Under the pieces are notes generated by a model, which saw nothing but the letters and a program-made list of their open reading frames with translations, was not told the origin of the DNA and searched no databases. Made by a program: the position numbers and the translations under genes. Shown in pieces: positions 9,387 to 18,631 of a DNA stretch of 64,000 bases; the stretch's first letter is position 1; each line of letters begins with the position of its first letter. The DNA comes from an uncultured Pseudomonadota bacterium (GTDB lineage: Bacteria > Pseudomonadota > Gammaproteobacteria > Ga0077536), in the NCBI GenBank assembly GCA_903825645.1, contig CAIKBL010000080.1, forward strand, positions 17,607 to 81,606, read 5' to 3'.

Positions 9387-9478
9387 GCAAATCACCCCGG
9401 CCGGCACCACATTCAGGCGCACCAAGAGATGCCCTATCCCCTTGTCGAGCCGAGCATCTCATCGGCCAAGTTGCACAC

Positions 9479-9507
9479 AACCACGACAGCGGACTGTCGT
9501 GGTTTTT
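9479..9507 (+). terminator. Rho-independent terminator of the LLM gene
   Basis: A perfect 11-bp stem, AACCACGACAG pairing with CTGTCGTGGTT, closes a CGGA tetraloop and is followed by T residues to 9507. It ends the transcript of the LLM gene that stops at 9386. Confidence 0.85.
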
Positions 9508-9610
9508 CCGCGTCACGCAGGCTGCTGATGCCGGGCTTTAAACCTACTTCGCGCCGGACCATCGGCCCGCGGGTAGCCTATCCATCTGCGCGTTAAGGAG
9601 CGGTTACTGC

Positions 9611-10690
9611 ATGGCGGAAATTTTAGTCATCGTGCCGCCAGACGACGTCACACCCGCCTGGATCACCGAGGCGCTGCAGCTGCGTGGAATTGACGCCCGC
9701 GTCGCACGTCTTGAGAGCGAAGGTGTCGGCACGGGACAGGTCGGTGAAACCCGCCGTTTCTTTCTGCACTACGCGGGGTTGGTACCGCCAGATGCGCCCA
9801 AAACCCTGATCGGAAAATTCAGTTCGTGCCATGAAATTGCCCGTAAGACCGGGCGCGACATGGGGATCTACAAAGCCGAGGTCATGTTCTATCGTGAATT
9901 GGCCCACCGTGCAGGCATTCGTACCCCGGCTGTGTATGCCGCCGAGCTGGACCCGTTGACCCATGATTTCATCCTGCTTCTGGAAGATCTCGCGCCGGCG
10001 ACACAGGGCGACCAGATGCAGGGCTGTACGCTCGCGCAGGCGCGCATGGTGTTGGGCGAAGCCGCCAGACTGCATGCGGCTTTCTGGAACGATCGGTCGC
10101 TGGCGGCGCAGCCCTGGTGCGCTGTCCCAGCAGGCGCACAGGGTTTTTATACGACCGAACTCATCGAGCGGAGCTGGGATCATGTCCAGCGACATTACCG
10201 CGACTGGCTTTCGCCAGAAGTGCGTGAAGTCTGCGCGCGCTATGTACGCCATCATGCATGGTGGAACCGTCCACGCGACTTCCCGAAATGTTTCTCACAT
10301 AACGACTTTCGGCCCGACAACATGTTGTTCAGCGCGACCGGTGAACGCGTCGCCGTCGTGGATTGGCAGACGGGTAGTTTCCTCGGCACCGGCATGGATG
10401 TGGCCTATTTTCTGGGCGGCGCCCTACCACGCGAAGTGCGGCGGGCCAACGAGGTATCGTTGTTGCAGGAGTATCACAAAGCGTTGCTCGAGGGGGGTGT
10501 GACCGATTATACCTTCGATCATCTGATGGACGATTATCGACACTACACGTTCGCCGCCATTGCCGTCGCGCTCGCCGCGACACGTATCGTCAATCGTACC
10601 GAACGCGGCGACACCATGCTGATGCACATGACCACCAGTGCCGCGCTGCAGGCCCTCGACACCGGTGCCATCGATCTACTGCCGACCTGA
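9611..10690 (+). CDS. APH/ecdysteroid-kinase-like phosphotransferase
   Basis: This 359-residue protein has the aminoglycoside-phosphotransferase kinase fold. The catalytic loop reads CFSHNDFRPDNMLF near residue 230, with HxDxxxxN intact, and the metal-binding motif is VVDWQ near residue 253. The N-lobe holds FILLLEDLAP near residue 120. Catabolic bacteria carry many such proteins beside acyl-CoA and hydroxyl-substrate enzymes, so they are usually metabolic kinases rather than resistance genes; that is the reading here. AAGGAG lies about 10 bases before the ATG. It has its own unit between a terminator and a convergent gene. Confidence 0.82.
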   Translation: MAEILVIVPPDDVTPAWITEALQLRGIDARVARLESEGVGTGQVGETRRFFLHYAGLVPPDAPKTLIGKFSSCHEIARKTGRDMGIYKAEVMFYRELAHRAGIRTPAVYAAELDPLTHDFILLLEDLAPATQGDQMQGCTLAQARMVLGEAARLHAAFWNDRSLAAQPWCAVPAGAQGFYTTELIERSWDHVQRHYRDWLSPEVREVCARYVRHHAWWNRPRDFPKCFSHNDFRPDNMLFSATGERVAVVDWQTGSFLGTGMDVAYFLGGALPREVRRANEVSLLQEYHKALLEGGVTDYTFDHLMDDYRHYTFAAIAVALAATRIVNRTERGDTMLMHMTTSAALQALDTGAIDLLPT

Positions 10691-10872
10691 TGCGCCGCAC
10701 TACCCAGAAAGCTCCGTACGCCCACCCCAGGTAGCGTTTGGCGCGTTGTCGCCTACTTGCCGTCCCTCCCGGGCAGTTGACGGCCCTCGTCACGAACGGG
10801 GGTCGTCAACCAACGGCTCAGACTCCGGAGTAGCAACGCTATCGTGCAGCGTTGTCTATCTCGGTGGCGCTG

Positions 10873-12033
10873 CTAATCCGCCAGATTGAAGGCTCTGGTG
10901 ACGTTCTCAGCAAGGATACGCCGCCGAGATATTTCCGGGAGTGGCGCCAGCATTTCCCGCAGTTCATGCATGTAAGTCGCGGTGTGATCGGGATGTGGAA
11001 AATCAGACGCCCAAAAAAACCGATCGTCTCCGACGTAAGGAATGACACCTGCGACCGCCCGCTCGTCCGGATCAATGGACACATAGCATTGCTGTTTGAA
11101 ATAGGTGCTAGGTAATTCCTTCAGACCGGTTTTAGGCATCAAGGGGCCTTTCGACACCGCATCCATTCTATCCAGTAATTGACCTATCCAACCCGCCTGC
11201 GACTCCAGCACGACCGCCTTGACCTTCGGAAAGCGTTCGAAAATTCGGTAATGAAACAATGACGTAAACGCCTGCTGCATACCTTGGGCGACGAGGACAT
11301 CAAAGTACCAGGTAAACTCGAATGTCGCTTTTTGGGCCAACTCGTCAAAACGACGATGGACGTCGAGCGACGGCGGATCAACTGTCGGGTGCAGTGCGAC
11401 GGGCGCATCGTGCGCCTGAGCAGTTGCCCAAACACGAGCGTAATCAGGATGTCCGGGAGATTTACGCGTCCAGGTGAACGGATGAAAAAAAAGTCCTTTG
11501 CAGCCCGAGGCGAGTGCCCGTTCGGCTTCTTCCGCCGCCAAGGTCGGATCGGACAGCGAGATATGTGCTATCGGGATCAGTCGTCCACCGGAATCAGAAC
11601 AGAAATCGACGATCCATCGATTGTAAGCGCGCGTATAGGCTGCTGCGATTTCCGGCTCGCTAACTTCTGGCTCCCATAAAAGTCCAAGAGTGGGATATAG
11701 AATCGCCTTGGCAAGTCCTTCCTGATCCAGACGCGCCATGCGTTCTTTTGGATCCATCGATCCGAATGGCGCCGATTTCACATAACTGCGCTCCGGCGAG
11801 GGATTGATATCTGCCGAACCCATACCACCGAGCGTACCGGCCAGCCCTGCCGGCATGAGGGTCGAAGGCTTCCCGTTATATTCGAAATATTCCAGACCCT
11901 CCGCATTCGTCTTGATGCGTATCGCGCGATCACGATATTTTGCTTCGAGATATTTTTCCCATAAATCGGGGGGCTCTAGAATATGCCCGTCAGCGTCAAT
12001 CGCGCCCCGTGTGTCGACGTTGTTTTGCGACAT
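10873..12033 (-). CDS. Amidohydrolase_2 family metal-dependent hydrolase
   Basis: This TIM-barrel protein of 386 residues is related to ACMSD/gamma-resorcylate decarboxylase-type amidohydrolases. IDADGHILEPPDLWEKYL at residues 12-29 supplies the first metal-binding DxH. HPTVDPP and the C-terminal ASDFPHPDHT add the later His and Asp ligands. Family members hydrolyse or decarboxylate cyclic and aromatic acids, often after oxygenase attack. The start is supported by AGGAGA 7 bases before the ATG. It is the last gene of the minus-strand catabolic cluster that starts near 21.2 kb. It is paralogous in type to 32727-33866 and 61840-62844. Confidence 0.87.
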   Translation of the reverse strand: MSQNNVDTRGAIDADGHILEPPDLWEKYLEAKYRDRAIRIKTNAEGLEYFEYNGKPSTLMPAGLAGTLGGMGSADINPSPERSYVKSAPFGSMDPKERMARLDQEGLAKAILYPTLGLLWEPEVSEPEIAAAYTRAYNRWIVDFCSDSGGRLIPIAHISLSDPTLAAEEAERALASGCKGLFFHPFTWTRKSPGHPDYARVWATAQAHDAPVALHPTVDPPSLDVHRRFDELAQKATFEFTWYFDVLVAQGMQQAFTSLFHYRIFERFPKVKAVVLESQAGWIGQLLDRMDAVSKGPLMPKTGLKELPSTYFKQQCYVSIDPDERAVAGVIPYVGDDRFFWASDFPHPDHTATYMHELREMLAPLPEISRRRILAENVTRAFNLAD

Positions 12034-12261
12034 CAGATTATTCTCCTGTTGTATTAACCATTACCGATAATCACCCGCGCGCGTCAACGCCCTGTCAGCG
12101 GACGCACGACCGCCAAAAACCGCGAACAGCTCAGCGCATACCGCCGGCACTTCGAAAACCGATGATTCGACACGAACCGCGCTCAGCAGTCGCCCACCTA
12201 TATACCCAAGATCCGCCGAGACGATCGCCCGGTGGCGCCGTCGTGCTCTGCCCACCGACAT

Positions 12262-13059
12262 TCAGCCGATTGGCGGCAGGTCTAGCCGGACAATCCAATC
12301 TTCAAATCCAACGCTGGCGATCGGATAGCGCAGCATCACGAGTGGATCGTGACCCGGGATGACATGCGCAGGCGAGGAAGCCAAGGCTCTGAGTTTGTCG
12401 TAGCCTTCCAGCATGGCGGCAAGGTTATGCAAAATCGGGAAAGCCCGGTCCTGCTCCAGATGGGCGTAGAAATGGCTCGCATCGGACGCTAGGACTACCC
12501 AGCCACGCTGGGTCCTCACCCGAACTGCCTGCAAGCCTTGGGTGTGCCCGCCGATATGATGAACCTCCACACCCGGCGCTAGCTGGCTTGCCCCCTCATG
12601 GAACTGCACCCGCTGATCAAAGACGTAGCGCACCATCTGGACCACATCATCTGCTTCGTAGCCATGACGCATCAGGCCGTGGCACATACAGCGGCCGGTG
12701 GCAAACTGCATCTCCTGATCTTGGAGATGGAATCGCGCCTCGGGGAACAGGGGCAGATTGCCCGCATGGTCGTAATGGAGATGCGTGATGATGACGTTCT
12801 CCACCTGCGCAGGACTAATACCGATCGCCGCTAAGCCTTCGCGCACCGGCCGGATGATCTGACGTCCGCGCTTGCGGGCCATCTCCTCGTTGAAACCACA
12901 GTCTACTACCCAGGTGCGGTAACGATTCGTCACTACCCAGACGTAATAATTGAGTGGCATTGGCGTGTCATGCAGATCTCCACCCACAAAATTATCTGGG
13001 GAGCGACGCTGGAGATAGGCGTATTTAATAGCGTAAATTTCGTAGACATCGTCATTCAT
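12262..13059 (-). CDS. MBL-fold hydrolase, N-acyl-homoserine-lactonase-like
   Basis: This is a 265-residue metallo-beta-lactamase fold protein. The HxHxDH motif is complete as THLHYDHAGN near residue 110, and VVLASDASHFYAH near 190-203 and VIPGHDP near 240 supply the remaining ligands. Length and spacing match the AHL-lactonase-like branch (AttM/AiiA type), but in this setting another ester or lactone is just as likely. A lactone made by the neighbouring BVMO-type enzyme is attractive but unproven. GGGAG precedes the ATG. It lies 26 bases downstream of the CMD-family gene, so the two are probably co-transcribed. Confidence 0.85.
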   Translation of the reverse strand: MNDDVYEIYAIKYAYLQRRSPDNFVGGDLHDTPMPLNYYVWVVTNRYRTWVVDCGFNEEMARKRGRQIIRPVREGLAAIGISPAQVENVIITHLHYDHAGNLPLFPEARFHLQDQEMQFATGRCMCHGLMRHGYEADDVVQMVRYVFDQRVQFHEGASQLAPGVEVHHIGGHTQGLQAVRVRTQRGWVVLASDASHFYAHLEQDRAFPILHNLAAMLEGYDKLRALASSPAHVIPGHDPLVMLRYPIASVGFEDWIVRLDLPPIG

Positions 13060-13085
13060 TGACTGGCGCTCCCGGTTTGCCGTCC

Positions 13086-13481
13086 TCAGGTCTGGCTGTC
13101 TTCCGTCCGTTCATATTCAGCTATCGCTTTGCGCGCGACCCGGAAGGCCTCGACTGCAGCGGGCACGCCGCAATCAATCGCCACCTGCGGCAGCGGCTCG
13201 CGGATCTGCGTTTTAGACACCCCGTTACGCAGCGCGCCCCCGACATGAGTCTTCAACTCCTGAGACCGGTTAAGCGCCGAAAGCATCGCAAGATTAAGCA
13301 AACTACGGGTCGTTTTGGGCAGTTCTTCCCGCCCCCAAACCGCGCCCCAGCAGTACTCCGTCGCTAACCGCTGCAAGGGCATAGTGAAATCGTCTGCATT
13401 CGCAATCGCCTTATCGACGAATGCCTCACCTAAGACCGCCTTACGAATCGCAAGCCCGGTTTCAAATAATTCATCATTCAT
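13086..13481 (-). CDS. Carboxymuconolactone decarboxylase (CMD/AhpD-like) family protein
   Basis: This 131-residue all-helical protein begins MNDELFETGLAIRKAVLG and contains YCWGAVWGREELPKTTRSLL and LKTHVGGALRNGVSKTQI. That is the standard CMD-family core, with length near that of gamma-carboxymuconolactone decarboxylase. A CxxC as in AhpD is absent; only the Cys of EYCWG is present, so decarboxylase or lyase chemistry is favoured over peroxide reduction. The frame is open further upstream to 13571, but that would overlap the preceding gene and adds residues foreign to the family. It lies between the PrpD-like remnant and the MBL gene on the same strand. Confidence 0.85.
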   Translation of the reverse strand: MNDELFETGLAIRKAVLGEAFVDKAIANADDFTMPLQRLATEYCWGAVWGREELPKTTRSLLNLAMLSALNRSQELKTHVGGALRNGVSKTQIREPLPQVAIDCGVPAAVEAFRVARKAIAEYERTEDSQT

Positions 13482-13521
13482 CGCATGATTAGTCTCGTTG
13501 TCTGAATGATCGGGGGCCAGG

Positions 13522-14935
13522 CTACTCTCGTGCATTTGGGGCACCCGCGCGCAGGAGTCGAGCGAGCGCACCGCTGTCCTCGTAGCGCTCGAGATGTTCG
13601 ATGCACGTATCTATTTCTTCCAGGCGCGCCGCCCCTAACGCGCACCCGACCGCTGCGCGGAAACGCGTCCGAATAGTCCCATCATCAGCAGGCATCACAT
13701 CTTCGAGCCGCGCCTCGTGGCGCGTACCATCAGCCATGAGGACCACGACGGCTGCACCCTGACGAGTCGGATAGGCCGCAGTAAATGCGTCATCTGCCAA
13801 CAACGTCGTGCAAGCGATGAGCCGTGCCCGCTGCGGATCGCCGAGTCGGGTAAAATTGTGCTCGGTCACAGCACCCTCAATCAGCGCGGCGGCGACATTG
13901 AACTGAATACTCATCTTTGCCTGAGGAATTTGCGTGAAGGGTCCTTCCGCATCGCAGCCTGGATAGCGCGCACAGGCCAACGGGACACGAATGATGATCC
14001 GGGCGATCTGCTCGGGTCGCGGCACCGTCGCGTGCACAATCTGTAAGGCGGCGATGGTCGGTGCTTGGGCGAAATTACAGACAGGAACAGGCTTATGGTA
14101 GACGCGCAAGATCTCGGGCGTGTCGCTAAACAAATGAATGCGCGCGTTAGCCTCCATTTTTCCCAACGACGCAAATAGCCCGACCGGACCCTCCAGCGCA
14201 TCTGGAGAGGCGAACGCGCCCTGCTCTGCGAGTCGCACGGCACTGAGCGCATTGCGCGCTGCGAAACCGGCATGGAAAAAAAGCTCACTGCCGTCCGTAT
14301 AGGCCCACTGGTTAAAACCCAAGGTCGTGTTCGTCGCGAGCCCAATCGCGCTAGTGAATGCCGTTGCGGAAAGCGTCCTCAATCTACTGCCGGCAGCCGC
14401 AGGTGCAATGGGTCCGGAGATCCCAGTGGGCCGATGAATCCGCGCCAACTGAGTGTCCATAACCGCGCTACCCAACTGCCCCCCCCGCTTCATAACCCGT
14501 CACCACTGCGCTGACGAAATCAAGCCCGGTAGCGCGCCGGGATTCAGCCAGCGCAAGCAGTGCCGGTAAAACCACAATACCGAGGTGGCTGAAACTGCCC
14601 CGATGCATATCTTCCTGCACCCGTCCGTGGCCCATGCCGGCATTGCCAAAAGCAGCCGCCCCGGCAGAAACGGCCGTCGTGCTTCCGATCATCGTACACC
14701 CCGCATTCACCGGTTCGGCGAGTCCGCGGGCCTGAACCGCCCAAGGCAAATGATGCGACTCAAAGGCGCACCCGATGGAATCATGAAGACACCGTTTGAC
14801 CTTGGCGAGCGCCATCTCGACAGTCGCAGGCGACGGGTCATATGCCCAGACCTGGCAACCGGCCTCCAGCAAGCGTACTGACATCAGCGAGCCGATGCGC
14901 CCGATACCATTAAATCCATAAATAGGCGGGGTCAT
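13522..14935 (-). pseudogene. MmgE/PrpD-family gene with foreign Rossmann N-terminus and a G8 frameshift
   Basis: The first 38 or so residues (YGFNGIGRIGSLMSVRLLEA, then VWAYDPSP) are the NAD-binding start of a 3-hydroxyisobutyrate/6-phosphogluconate dehydrogenase type protein. They run directly into PrpD sequence (KVKRCLHDSIGCAFES onward). MmgE/PrpD proteins (2-methylcitrate dehydratase family) normally start with helices, not a Rossmann motif. A second lesion is a run of eight C on the plus strand (14479-14486): reading on needs one base fewer, after which PrpD sequence continues to 13522. The ATG at 14935 has a good AAGG site that probably belonged to the lost dehydrogenase gene. The PrpD part is otherwise near full length, about 445 residues. 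Confidence 0.8.
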
Positions 14936-15121
14936 GGCGATTGCCTTCACATGGAGATGTCCGCAATCGTAGCAGCAACTATCCAAAAATTGATACATGG
15001 TTTCAATTTAAACTTGAGGTGCAGCGCAGCCAGGACAGCCGAGAGGGGAACAGCGGGGACATTTTGGGGCGCGCCGTTTCAGTACTGCGCACCCCATGCG
15101 GTGGCACGCGACGGTGGGTGC

Positions 15122-15671
15122 CTACCAGGATTCCCCGAAAGGGCGAGGCTCAACGTTGAATGACCAGCCGGCTCGATCCTGATGTACGACGTGCCAGATC
15201 TCATCGGCGATAACGGCAGGCCTGATAAAAAATGTATCCGGACGCTCCGGCCAGCGCGCACGGGTCCAAGGCAAATCGATGACCGCATCGATCACCAGAG
15301 AGGCGACATGGATCCCCTGCGGACCGCGTTCGCGCGCAATCGCCTCGGCCAGGATACGTTGTGCCGCTTTGGTGGGGGCAAAGCCTGCGAAGTTGGCTTT
15401 ACCGCGTAGGGCAGAGGTGGTGCCCGTCGTAATCATCGCGCACTTACCCGCCGCCACCCTGGTCGGTGCGAGACGCTGAGCGAAGTGGAGAAGGGCTAAG
15501 GTGTTAATCCGAAAATTACGTTCGAGCAGCGCCGGTTCGATCTCCAGAAAAATCTGCAAAAGCGCCACCCACGGCATTATGGATCAGAACCTCGGGCGCA
15601 CCGAGATCGTGGCGGACCGCCGCAAGCGTCCGATCGATTTGCGCGGGAACGGTCACGTCACGAACATAAGA
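15122..15671 (-). pseudogene. Short-chain dehydrogenase/reductase remnant
   Basis: Sequence resembling the middle and end of a classical SDR begins 14 bases after the acetamidase stop. It reads RDVTVPAQIDRTLAAVRHDL, then VLIHNAVGGAF (the NNAG-like region) and a later FAGFAPTKAAQRILAEAIAR. The Rossmann start with TGxxxGIG is absent, about 55 residues. The frame also shifts at a run of five A on the plus strand (15548-15552); removing one base joins both parts as ADF-LEIEPALLERN. The active-site Tyr of YxxxK is replaced: FAPTK stands where YxxxK is expected. The gene is therefore non-functional by three independent signs. Confidence 0.75.
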
Positions 15672-15684
15672 AAGTGCTGATCCG

Positions 15685-16623
15685 CTAACCGAACACGCAC
15701 CGCGGAAAATAGAACGACACGAGCCAATTCGGCATGTCAACGATCTCACTGATCCGTAAATCGCCACATACAGAACACAGCAGATAAGCCTCCACTGCAC
15801 TCATGTGCTGCTGCTTCGCGATCAAGTCCACCATCGACAACAAGGCGTCTCTCGCGGCCGTCATCAGATCTGGGCCGATACCGGTGGTGACGTCATACCC
15901 GGCACTATCGACATGACGCGTAACCGGTCCCGGCGTCGTAAAACGTGGGGTTCGTAGGAGCATGCCTTTGATCAAATCGAAGCGCACCGCGATCGCGCAA
16001 GCGGTTTCGATAGCCGTGCCGCAAACCTCGCCATCTCCCTGAGCTGCATGCGCGTCCCCCAGACTAAACAGCCCCCCCGCCACCTCAATCGGCAGGTACA
16101 GCTCAGTGCCGGTGGCCAGATCTCGAATGTCCATATTGCCGCCGACCCTTCGCGGCGGCACTACCGAATGCAATCCCGCCTCGGCTGGGGCGACCCCCAG
16201 CGTGCCGCACATCGGCTTCAGCGGGACTTTTCCGCCCGGACCATAGAGCGCGGGTATGCGCGCGTTTGCGTCATATTTCCACAGCTGCAGGTGAGGATCG
16301 GGAAAGTGATCCGCCAACAGGCCAAAGCCCGGGATATTACCCGTCCAGCCCCACCCGGAAGGCGTGAACCCAAGCAAGGTAACCTTGAGCACATCCCCTG
16401 GCGCTGCCCCGTCAACATAGACGGGCCCAACCACGGGATTCACTTTTCCAAAATCAAGCGTGACTAAATCTGCGGCCGTCGACGTCGCCGTGATTTGTCC
16501 GCAGGACGCATCGAGTGGGTGAAATTCGACCGTTTCGCCCGGCGCGACACGCAGGACGGGCGGATTGGCATTATTCCACCCGTAGTGCCCTTGAGCATGG
16601 TGGATCGTATGTTGGCATTTCAT
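15685..16623 (-). CDS. Acetamidase/formamidase family protein
   Basis: This 312-residue FmdA/AmdA-type amidohydrolase hydrolyses short amides to acid and ammonia in characterised members. Landmarks in order are GETVEFHPLDASCGQIT near residue 30, VYVDGAAPGDVLKVTLL near 70, WKYDANARIPALYGPG near 115, and FSLGDAHAAQGDGEVCGTAI near 190, which holds the GDxHxxQGDGE metal/active-site signature. The C-terminus YFPRCVFG is probably near native. The ribosome site is weak. It sits between a periplasmic binding protein gene and the SDR remnant on the same strand, with a 153-base gap to the former. Confidence 0.88.
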   Translation of the reverse strand: MKCQHTIHHAQGHYGWNNANPPVLRVAPGETVEFHPLDASCGQITATSTAADLVTLDFGKVNPVVGPVYVDGAAPGDVLKVTLLGFTPSGWGWTGNIPGFGLLADHFPDPHLQLWKYDANARIPALYGPGGKVPLKPMCGTLGVAPAEAGLHSVVPPRRVGGNMDIRDLATGTELYLPIEVAGGLFSLGDAHAAQGDGEVCGTAIETACAIAVRFDLIKGMLLRTPRFTTPGPVTRHVDSAGYDVTTGIGPDLMTAARDALLSMVDLIAKQQHMSAVEAYLLCSVCGDLRISEIVDMPNWLVSFYFPRCVFG

Positions 16624-16776
16624 TGCTCAACGATGCGCCCCGCTCAGCACACTGTCAACCAAGGCCAAGCCGTCCTGAAACGCGCACATGTCCGACCCAG
16701 CACAGACGGCGGAGACGGTGTCAGGGCCATTTGCCGCTACGCCGCCCGGCCAGTCGGCACACAGAGACAACCTCGA

Positions 16777-17916
16777 TCAGCGCGGAGGAGACGCCTCGGG
16801 CAACTGCCAAAGCCGCGCAAACTGATGTTTGAAGTCATCCCCATAGCCTTGATCGAAAGTGGCCGGCACACCGGCTTCGGCCGCATTGGTCTGCGTGAAA
16901 ACGCGGAAGGGGACCTTCAACGATTGAACTCGCCCTGATCCGGCGAGGATCCGCATTTCAGCGTCCGCGATCGCGTAACCGGCCCACTCGAGTCCCTCGC
17001 CAAGGACCATCTCGACCTTGCCAGCCCGGACGAGATCTATCGCATCAGGCGTGCCATTGAAGCCGATAACTTTAATCCGGCTGTCGGCATGGTTTTTTTC
17101 GAGTGCCGCGACGATAAACTTCGCCATACCGTCATAAATGCCGATGATATAAGTCAGTTGCGTGTCTCCTGCGACCGCGGCGGCTACTGCCGGGGGGATT
17201 CCACCTTCCCAACCGTTCAAGGGGACATTCACAAATGTATATTGAACATTGCTGCCGCCGTATCGACCAAACTCATTGACGATCCCGGTCCGCATCGCTG
17301 CTGTCGCGGCAACATCATCGGAAATAAGCACAAGCACATGCGCATGGAGATCTTTGGTAATAACCCAATCAGCCAGCAAGCGTCCTGCCCGCTGGTAATC
17401 GAGCGTGAGTGTGTAACTCACGTGAGGCGCTCTTATCCCAACCCCGTAACCATGCGAAGAAACAACGGGGATACCTGCTTTTTTTACGGCGTTAATCTCC
17501 GGTTTAAGGCGCGTCGGATCCGGACCTGACAGCAAATCGACTAGCGCGGGTTTAGTCGCCAGTGCGCTGACGATCCCTTGTTTATGTTCGGACTCAAGTC
17601 CTTGGTTGATCCACACCGAGAAGGGATATCCAACGGCCTCGGATGCCTCCTTCATCCCGATCAAGACGTGGGCATAAAACGGAATATTAGTCGGCCCAGG
17701 AATAGACAGGATACTTTTGTTCGCCATTGCACCGCGCGCATCGAAAACCGGTCCCGGCGCGCTGAAAGCCGGCAATTGGAAAAGCCCGGCCAACTCGCGC
17801 CGCGCGTGTGCTTGATCAGCTGCTTTCACTTTATCATCGGGCGCCGCTGACACCGCGGAGGCTAGCATCGTCAGGCCGAGCAAACATGCCATGACGCGGG
17901 GCATTGGTCTTTTCAT
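16777..17916 (-). CDS. Sugar-type periplasmic substrate-binding protein, orphan
   Basis: This 379-residue exported protein has a signal peptide (residues 1-24, ending AVSAA). Its core is a type I periplasmic binding protein of the RbsB/peripla_BP_4 class, with IPFYAHVLIGMKEASEAVGY near residue 80 and KVIGFNGTPDAIDLVRAGKV near 280. Such proteins feed ABC importers of sugars, autoinducer-2 or small polar ligands. No permease or ATPase gene is in the window, so it either uses distant components or acts as a sensor subunit. AAGGA lies 9 bases before the ATG. Co-transcription with the acetamidase suggests an amide or polar ligand (inference). Confidence 0.85.
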   Translation of the reverse strand: MKRPMPRVMACLLGLTMLASAVSAAPDDKVKAADQAHARRELAGLFQLPAFSAPGPVFDARGAMANKSILSIPGPTNIPFYAHVLIGMKEASEAVGYPFSVWINQGLESEHKQGIVSALATKPALVDLLSGPDPTRLKPEINAVKKAGIPVVSSHGYGVGIRAPHVSYTLTLDYQRAGRLLADWVITKDLHAHVLVLISDDVAATAAMRTGIVNEFGRYGGSNVQYTFVNVPLNGWEGGIPPAVAAAVAGDTQLTYIIGIYDGMAKFIVAALEKNHADSRIKVIGFNGTPDAIDLVRAGKVEMVLGEGLEWAGYAIADAEMRILAGSGRVQSLKVPFRVFTQTNAAEAGVPATFDQGYGDDFKHQFARLWQLPEASPPR

Positions 17917-18093
17917 GAGAAGATGGTTCCTTGGGTTTAGCGAGGCGCGGGTACGCTCGTCAGAGACGGTGGCCCAATAGCGATGACCGGTCTACCCGTC
18001 GCCCGATTCGCCTCTAGGCGCAACCGCGCACGGACGGGCCCTGGCGGGCAAGAACAGGGTAACAGTAATTGCGCGACCGATACTACAGCGGGT

Positions 18094-18525
18094 TCATTCA
18101 ATCGCTAACAACAGCACCCCACCCGCAATGAGCGCGATCCCCATCCACTCCCTGAGTCCGGGCCGTTCACCGAGGAAGAGCACCGCGAAAAACGCGGCAA
18201 GCACGACGCTCAACTTATCAACGGGTGCGACTCTGAAGGCCTCCCCCACCTGGAGGGCGCGAAAATAACACACCCAAGAGGCCCCGGTCGCGAGCGCCGA
18301 CAACCCGAGGAATAGCCAACTTCGCGGCGACAAGGTGAATGGATTAATCCATTGCCCGCGCATCACCACAAAAGCGGCCAGCAGCAACAGAATGAAAACC
18401 GTACGCATCAGGGTCGCGAAATCCGGATCTACATCCCGCACGCCCAGTTTGGCCAGAATGGCGGTGAGTGCCGCAAACACCGCCGACAGGAGCGCCCAGT
18501 GGAACCAGTTCGCCGAGAGGTGCAT
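18094..18525 (-). CDS. Small EamA/DMT-superfamily membrane protein
   Basis: This 143-residue protein has five hydrophobic segments and a single EamA domain. It contains AILAKLGVRDVDPDFATLMR near residue 25 and VDKLSVVLAAFFAVLFLGER near 105. This is the half-length form (about 140 residues) that probably works as a dimer, and members export metabolites or drugs. ATG 18525 is chosen over TTG 18531 because AAGGA is 6 bases upstream of the ATG. It lies between the BVMO gene and the binding-protein gene on the same strand. Confidence 0.85.
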   Translation of the reverse strand: MHLSANWFHWALLSAVFAALTAILAKLGVRDVDPDFATLMRTVFILLLLAAFVVMRGQWINPFTLSPRSWLFLGLSALATGASWVCYFRALQVGEAFRVAPVDKLSVVLAAFFAVLFLGERPGLREWMGIALIAGGVLLLAIE

Positions 18526-18631
18526 GTTCAATCCTTAATCACCCGCATTCATCACCCCCGTCACGCGCCCAGCCATTTTCGCTGCACACGGGAACGACGT
18601 CCGAACCGTCAGCCCCGCCGGCCGTAGGACT

